From NCBI GenBank assembly GCA_035524595.1, contig DATKOP010000062.1, positions 62,001 to 126,000 on the forward strand: a stretch of DNA of 64,000 bases, written 5' to 3'. Numbering within the stretch: position 1 is the first letter of the stretch; each line of letters begins with the position of its first letter. The notes under the pieces were generated by a model. That model searched no databases and was not told the origin of the DNA. It was given only the letters and a program-made list of their open reading frames with translations. The stretch comes from CAIKZZ01 sp035524595. Lineage in GTDB: Bacteria; Pseudomonadota; Gammaproteobacteria; Steroidobacterales; Steroidobacteraceae. Below, piece by piece: positions 58,141 through 64,000 of the stretch. A program made the position numbers and the translations under genes.

Positions 58141-59558
58141 GTGAACGACCCGGCGGGGGTCGATCGCGACTTCGTCTGCGTCGATCTCGAGACGACGGGC
58201 GGCAGCGCCGCCTGGCACCGGATCATCGAGATCGGCACGGTCGAGATCGACCGCGGCGGCGCGGTGCGCGAGTGGTCGACGCTGGTGAACCCCGGCGCGC
58301 GCATCCCGGCGCAGATCGAGGCGTTCACCGGCATCAGCAATGACATGGTCGCGGGCGCGCCGCGCTTCGAGGACGTCTACCGCGAGCTGCTCGAGCGGCT
58401 CGGCGGCCGCGTGTTCGTCGCGCACAACGCCCGCTTCGACTACGGCTTCATCCGCGCCGAGCTCGCGCGCCTGGAGGTGCGCTACACGGCGCGGGTGCTG
58501 TGCACGGTCAAGCTGTCGCGGCGGCTGTTCCCGGGGGAGCCGCGCCACAACCTCGACGCCGTGATCGCCCGCCACGGCCTCGGCTGCGACGCCCGGCACC
58601 GCGCGCTCGGCGACGCGCGCGTGCTGCGCGACCTGCTCGCGGTGCTGAAGCGCGACGTCGAACCGGCGCGCCTCGCGGCGCTGGTCGACGGGCTGCTGCG
58701 CGAGGCGCCGCTGCCGCCGCAGCTGCCGCCCGGCCTCGCCGACGACCTGCCCGAGTCGCCGGGCGTCTACCGCTTCTACGGCGAGGACGGCGCGCTGCTC
58801 TACGTCGGCAAGAGCCGCAACCTGCGCGGCCGCGTGCTCGAGCACTTCGCCGCCGAGCACCGCTCCGCCGCCGATCAGCGGCTCGCGCACACGGTGCGGC
58901 GCGTCGAGTGGACCGAGACCGCGGGCGAGCTCGGCGCGCTCCTGATCGAGGCGCGTGCCGTCAAGGCGGAGCAACCGCTGCACAACCGCCGCCTGCGCGC
59001 CGGCGGGCCGGCCTGGACGCTGCGGCTCGCGGGCCCGGCCGGCGCGCCGGAGCACGTCGAGATCGTCGAGCTCGACGCGCTCGACGCCGCCGGCCAGCAG
59101 GAGGTCTACGGCCTGTACCGCGACCGGCGCGCCGCCGCCCGCGCGCTCGAGGAGATCGTCCGCGCGCACCAGCTGTGTGCGCGCGTGCTCGGGCTCGAGC
59201 GCGGCGCCGGCGCCGACGCCGCAGGCTCCTGCTTCGCCTACCAGCTCGGGCGCTGCCGCGGCGCCTGCGTCGGTGCCGAGCCCGCCGCCCTGCACAACGC
59301 GCGCGTGCGGCTCGCGCTGGCCGCCACCCGGCTCAAGCCGTGGCCGTACCGCGGCCGGATCCTGGTCGCCGAGCGCGACTGGCGCGGCGAGCAGGACCTG
59401 CACGTGCTCGAGCGCTGGCGCTATCTCGGCACGGTGCGCGAGGCGGATGCGGCCGAGGGCCTCGACGCCGAGGCCGTGCCGTTCGACCCGGACGTGTACC
59501 GGATCCTGAAGCGCTTCCTGGCGGCCCCGGCCGGCGCGCGCATCATCGAGCTCGGCTG

Positions 59559-59559
<1 letters not shown>
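58141..59559 (+). CDS. DnaQ-type 3'-5' exonuclease fused to a UvrC-like GIY-YIG domain
   Basis: The 472-residue protein combines two nucleases. Residues about 8-170 are a DEDDh exonuclease like DNA polymerase III epsilon: D15 and E17 in CVDLETT, D100 in AHNARFDYGF, H153 and D158 in HRALGD. Residues about 205-285 are a GIY-YIG domain like that of UvrC or Cho: GVY (208-210), YVGKSRNLRGR (221-231). The C-terminal 180 residues include four cysteines (LCARVLG, SCFAYQLGRCRGACVG), as in Cho-like proteins. A role in DNA repair is inferred. The GTG start follows puuC by 55 bases. Confidence 0.87.
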
Positions 59560-61718
<2,159 letters not shown>

Positions 61719-61983
61719 CCCGTCGCCGGGGCCGGCGGAGGGAGCCGCGGGACCTCAAGAATCGGCCGACTGTCAAGAGGCCCGTTTAAGATTTTGTGAG
61801 CGGGGGATTCCCGCAGGGCCCGAGCGGCCCAAACGGATGATCGGGCCGCGATGCCGGCATGCTGCGCTGCAAAATGCTCAGAAAAAGCCTCGCAGGACCC
61901 GATTGCGCACAGTGAGGTGGCGACGGCCAGACCTCCGCTATGGTTAAATCAGCCCGTCGTGCTGCCTCCGCGATCTGGCAGCC

Positions 61984-61999
61984 GTTCAATATAATTAAC
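61984..61999. promoter_or_regulatory. PuuR-type operator at the puuD start, containing TATAAT
   Basis: GTTCAATATAATTAAC ends one base before the puuD ATG at 62000 and matches the puuR box (55918-55933) except at two positions. It embeds a perfect TATAAT (61990-61995). If that is the -10, transcription would begin at or just inside the start codon; otherwise TTAAAT at 61944-61949 may be the -10 and the box lies in the leader. Confidence 0.6.
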
Positions 62000-62776
62000 A
62001 TGCGTACACGCAAACCCGTCATCGGCGTGCCGGCCGACCGTCGCCTGCTTGGTAGCCACTGGTTCCACTGCGTCGGCGAGAAGTATCTCGCGGCGATCGC
62101 GGACGCCGCCGGCGCGCTGCCGCTCATCGTGCCCGCCTTCGGTGAGCGACTCGAGCTCGAGGTGCTGCTCGAGCGCTGCGACGGCGTGCTGCTGACCGGC
62201 AGCCCCTCGAACGTCGAGCCGCATCACTACGACGGACCGGCCAGCGCGCCCGGGACCTGGCACGACCCCGAGCGCGACGCGACGACGCTGCCGCTGATCC
62301 CGCGCGCGGTGGCGGCCGGGCTGCCGCTGCTGGCGATCTGTCGCGGCTTCCAGGAGCTGAACGTCGCCTACGGCGGCACGCTGCACCAGAAGCTGCACGA
62401 GCTGCCGGGCCTCCTGCGGCACAAGGAGGACGAGGCGCAGCCGCTCGAGGCGCAGTACGCGCCGGCGCACGCGATCCGGCTCACGCGCGGCGGCCTGCTC
62501 GCGCGGCTCGCCGGCCGCGACGAGATCGAGGTCAACTCGCTGCACTCGCAGGGCATCGACCGGCTCGGCAGCGGCCTCGCGGTCGAGGGCCAGGCGCCGG
62601 ACGGCGTCGTCGAGGCGGTGCGCGTGGCCGACGCACCGGGTTTCGCGGTGGCGGTGCAGTGGCACCCCGAGTGGCAGGTCCTTCGCAACGATTTCTCCAA
62701 GGCGCTGTTCGCCGCGTTCGGTGACGCGGCCCGGGCCCACGCACGCGGCGGCGCCGCGGCGAACGCTGGCAGGTGA
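62000..62776 (+). CDS. puuD: Gamma-glutamyl-GABA hydrolase PuuD
   Basis: PuuD cleaves gamma-glutamyl-GABA to glutamate and GABA, the last step of the glutamylated putrescine route. The 258-residue protein is a class I amidotransferase-like (C26) hydrolase with nucleophile C114 in LAICRGFQELNVAYGG and H222, E224 in VQWHPEW. ATG 62000 begins MRTRKPVIGVPADRR, the family N-terminus. ATG 61940 would add 20 unrelated residues and lies before the PuuR box, so it is rejected. No Shine-Dalgarno is seen. puuA follows after 3 bases. Confidence 0.9.
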   Translation: MRTRKPVIGVPADRRLLGSHWFHCVGEKYLAAIADAAGALPLIVPAFGERLELEVLLERCDGVLLTGSPSNVEPHHYDGPASAPGTWHDPERDATTLPLIPRAVAAGLPLLAICRGFQELNVAYGGTLHQKLHELPGLLRHKEDEAQPLEAQYAPAHAIRLTRGGLLARLAGRDEIEVNSLHSQGIDRLGSGLAVEGQAPDGVVEAVRVADAPGFAVAVQWHPEWQVLRNDFSKALFAAFGDAARAHARGGAAANAGR

Positions 62777-62779
62777 TTC

Positions 62780-64000
62780 ATGAGCACGAGCCCGATTAGG
62801 CAGTTCTGCAAGGACCACGGCATCTCGGAGGTCGAGGCGATCATTCCGGACATGGCGGGCGTCGCGCGCGGCAAGGTCGTGCCCGCCGAGAAGTACGTCG
62901 AGGAGGAGGGCATGCGGCTGCCGGAGTCGATCTTCCTGCAGACCGTGACCGGCGAGTATCCCGAGGACGAGAGCGCGATCAGCCCGTCGGAGATCGACAT
63001 CGTGCTGAAGGCCGACCCGCGCACGATCCGCGTCGTGCCCTGGGCCGCCGAGCCGACCGCGCAGGTGATCCACGACTGCTATTACGGCGACGGCCGGCCG
63101 GTCACGATGTCGCCGCGCTACGTGCTGCGGCGCGTGCTCGACCTGTACGCCAGCCATGGCTGGGATCCGGTGATCGCGCCGGAGCTCGAGTTCTTCCTGG
63201 TCGAGCCGAACATCGACTCCGACTACCCGCTGAAGCCGCCGGTCGGCCGCTCCGGCCGCCCGGAGATCGGCCGCCAGAGCTACTCGATCGCGGCGGTCAA
63301 CGAGTTCGATCCGCTGTTCGACGACGTGTACGCGTTCTGCGAGGCGCAGGAGATCGAGATCGACACGCTGATCCACGAGGCCGGCGCCGCACAGATGGAG
63401 ATCAACCTGCTGCACGGGGAGGCACTCAGCCTCGCCGACCAGGCGTTCATGTTCAAGCGCACTGCGCGCGAGGCGGCGCTGCGCCACAAGATGTACGCGA
63501 CCTTCATGGCGAAGCCGCACGCCAAGGAGCCGGGCAGCGCGATGCACCTGCACCAGAGCGTCGTCGACGTGAAGACGCGGCAGAACGTCTTCAGCCAGCC
63601 GGACGGCTCGCCGACGCCGCTGTTCTTCTCGCACATCGCCGGGCTGCAGCGTTACCTGCCGGCGGCGATGTCGCTGTTTGCGCCGAACGTCAACAGCTAC
63701 CGGCGCACCACGCCCTACAACTCCGCGCCGATCAACGTGCACTGGGGCTACGACAACCGCACCGCGGGGCTGCGCGTGCCGATGTCCTCGCCCGTGGCGC
63801 GCCGGGTCGAGAACCGCTGCGGCGGCGCGGACGCGAACCCGTACCTGGCGATGGCCGCGTCGCTGGCCTGCGGCTACCTCGGCATGGTGGAGGGCCTGAA
63901 GCCGACCGAGCCGATCACCGGCAGCGCCTACGACCTGCCGTTCCAGCTGCCGCGCACGCTCGCCGAGGCGCTGCGGCTGCTGCGCGAGTGCCGCCCGCTG
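62780..64000 (+). CDS. puuA: Gamma-glutamylputrescine synthetase PuuA (3' end cut by window edge)
   Basis: PuuA joins glutamate to putrescine with ATP, the first step of the pathway whose later steps are PuuC and PuuD. 407 codons are visible of an expected 450 or so. The glutamine-synthetase fold is clear: an N-terminal beta-grasp with IPDMAGVARGKVVP, ELEFFLVEP, the ammonia/ATP region AMHLHQS, and NSYRRTTPYNSAPINVHWGY. The missing glutamine synthetase regulatory features and the puuD neighbour favour PuuA over GlnA. Other GS-like polyamine ligases are possible. Confidence 0.87.
   Translation, partial: MSTSPIRQFCKDHGISEVEAIIPDMAGVARGKVVPAEKYVEEEGMRLPESIFLQTVTGEYPEDESAISPSEIDIVLKADPRTIRVVPWAAEPTAQVIHDCYYGDGRPVTMSPRYVLRRVLDLYASHGWDPVIAPELEFFLVEPNIDSDYPLKPPVGRSGRPEIGRQSYSIAAVNEFDPLFDDVYAFCEAQEIEIDTLIHEAGAAQMEINLLHGEALSLADQAFMFKRTAREAALRHKMYATFMAKPHAKEPGSAMHLHQSVVDVKTRQNVFSQPDGSPTPLFFSHIAGLQRYLPAAMSLFAPNVNSYRRTTPYNSAPINVHWGYDNRTAGLRVPMSSPVARRVENRCGGADANPYLAMAASLACGYLGMVEGLKPTEPITGSAYDLPFQLPRTLAEALRLLRECRPL

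Noticed and set aside
56415..58346. Minus-strand frame of 643 codons opposite puuC
   Set aside because: Antisense shadow of a well-supported aldehyde dehydrogenase; no motif and abnormal composition.
61800..61814. Terminator after rlmKL (GCGGG/CCCGC hairpin)
   Set aside because: The stem is only 5 bp and no T run follows on either strand, so it is not convincing.

Overview
The window is one stretch of a very GC-rich (about 70% by eye) chromosome of a Gram-negative bacterium. An LPS-insertion porin (LptD), LolB, TonB, a lipoprotein-rich cell envelope, GatCAB, and the gene orders lptD-surA, hemA-prfA-prmC and ispE-tRNA-Gln-prs-rplY-pth-ychF point to the Gammaproteobacteria. The relatives are probably the Xanthomonadales/Nevskiales/Steroidobacterales group; this placement is inferred from gene order and families, not from a tree. 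No rRNA, insertion sequence, prophage or CRISPR array was seen. Most of the window is core genome.

Layout. 1-16.8 kb is an envelope block. surA (cut by the left edge) and lptD run left. From a shared palindromic promoter, amgK-murU (cell-wall recycling) and lipA-lipB (lipoate) run right. A long leftward cluster then runs mreBCD-mrdA-rodA-mltB-rlpA-dacA-dat-ybeD: the rod-shape elongation machinery, its hydrolases and a DUF493 gene. 17.0-21.1 kb holds gatCAB and hslO, and 21.3-21.9 kb a TonB-like protein. 21.9-24.7 kb is a poorly known unit: a small ORF, a DUF4173-type membrane protein, a winged-helix regulator and a second membrane protein, with two near-identical 17-bp inverted repeats. 24.7-27.1 kb is a TIG/beta-propeller lipoprotein. 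27.2-31.7 kb is the leftward operon hemA-prfA-prmC-ppiB-mtgA. 31.8-38.6 kb runs right: TPR lipoprotein-lolB-ispE-tRNA-Gln-prs-rplY-pth-ychF.

38.7-55.5 kb is accessory. It holds an Ig-like lipoprotein, tRNA-Met followed by an atypical secreted protein, an M61 peptidase, fdhD with a DUF7009-like gene, an exported unknown, a fatty acid desaturase, a glutathione transferase, a GNAT acetyltransferase, an aldehyde dehydrogenase with an amino-acid permease, a PLP lyase, a tandem Usp, a phosphotransferase-kinase fusion and a DUF6763 protein.

55.9-64.0 kb is a putrescine-catabolism locus: puuR-puuC, then (after a DnaQ/GIY-YIG fusion nuclease gene and rlmKL) puuD-puuA, with puuA cut by the right edge. 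Two copies of a box close to the E. coli PuuR site lie just before puuR and at the puuD start, tying the two halves into one probable regulon.

The most interesting items are the operator pair around the DUF4173 unit, the PuuR boxes with an adjacent 14-bp palindrome, the symmetric -10 shared by lptD and amgK, and a strong promoter-like sequence buried in ispE. None of these is a demonstrated new system; they are testable sequence observations.
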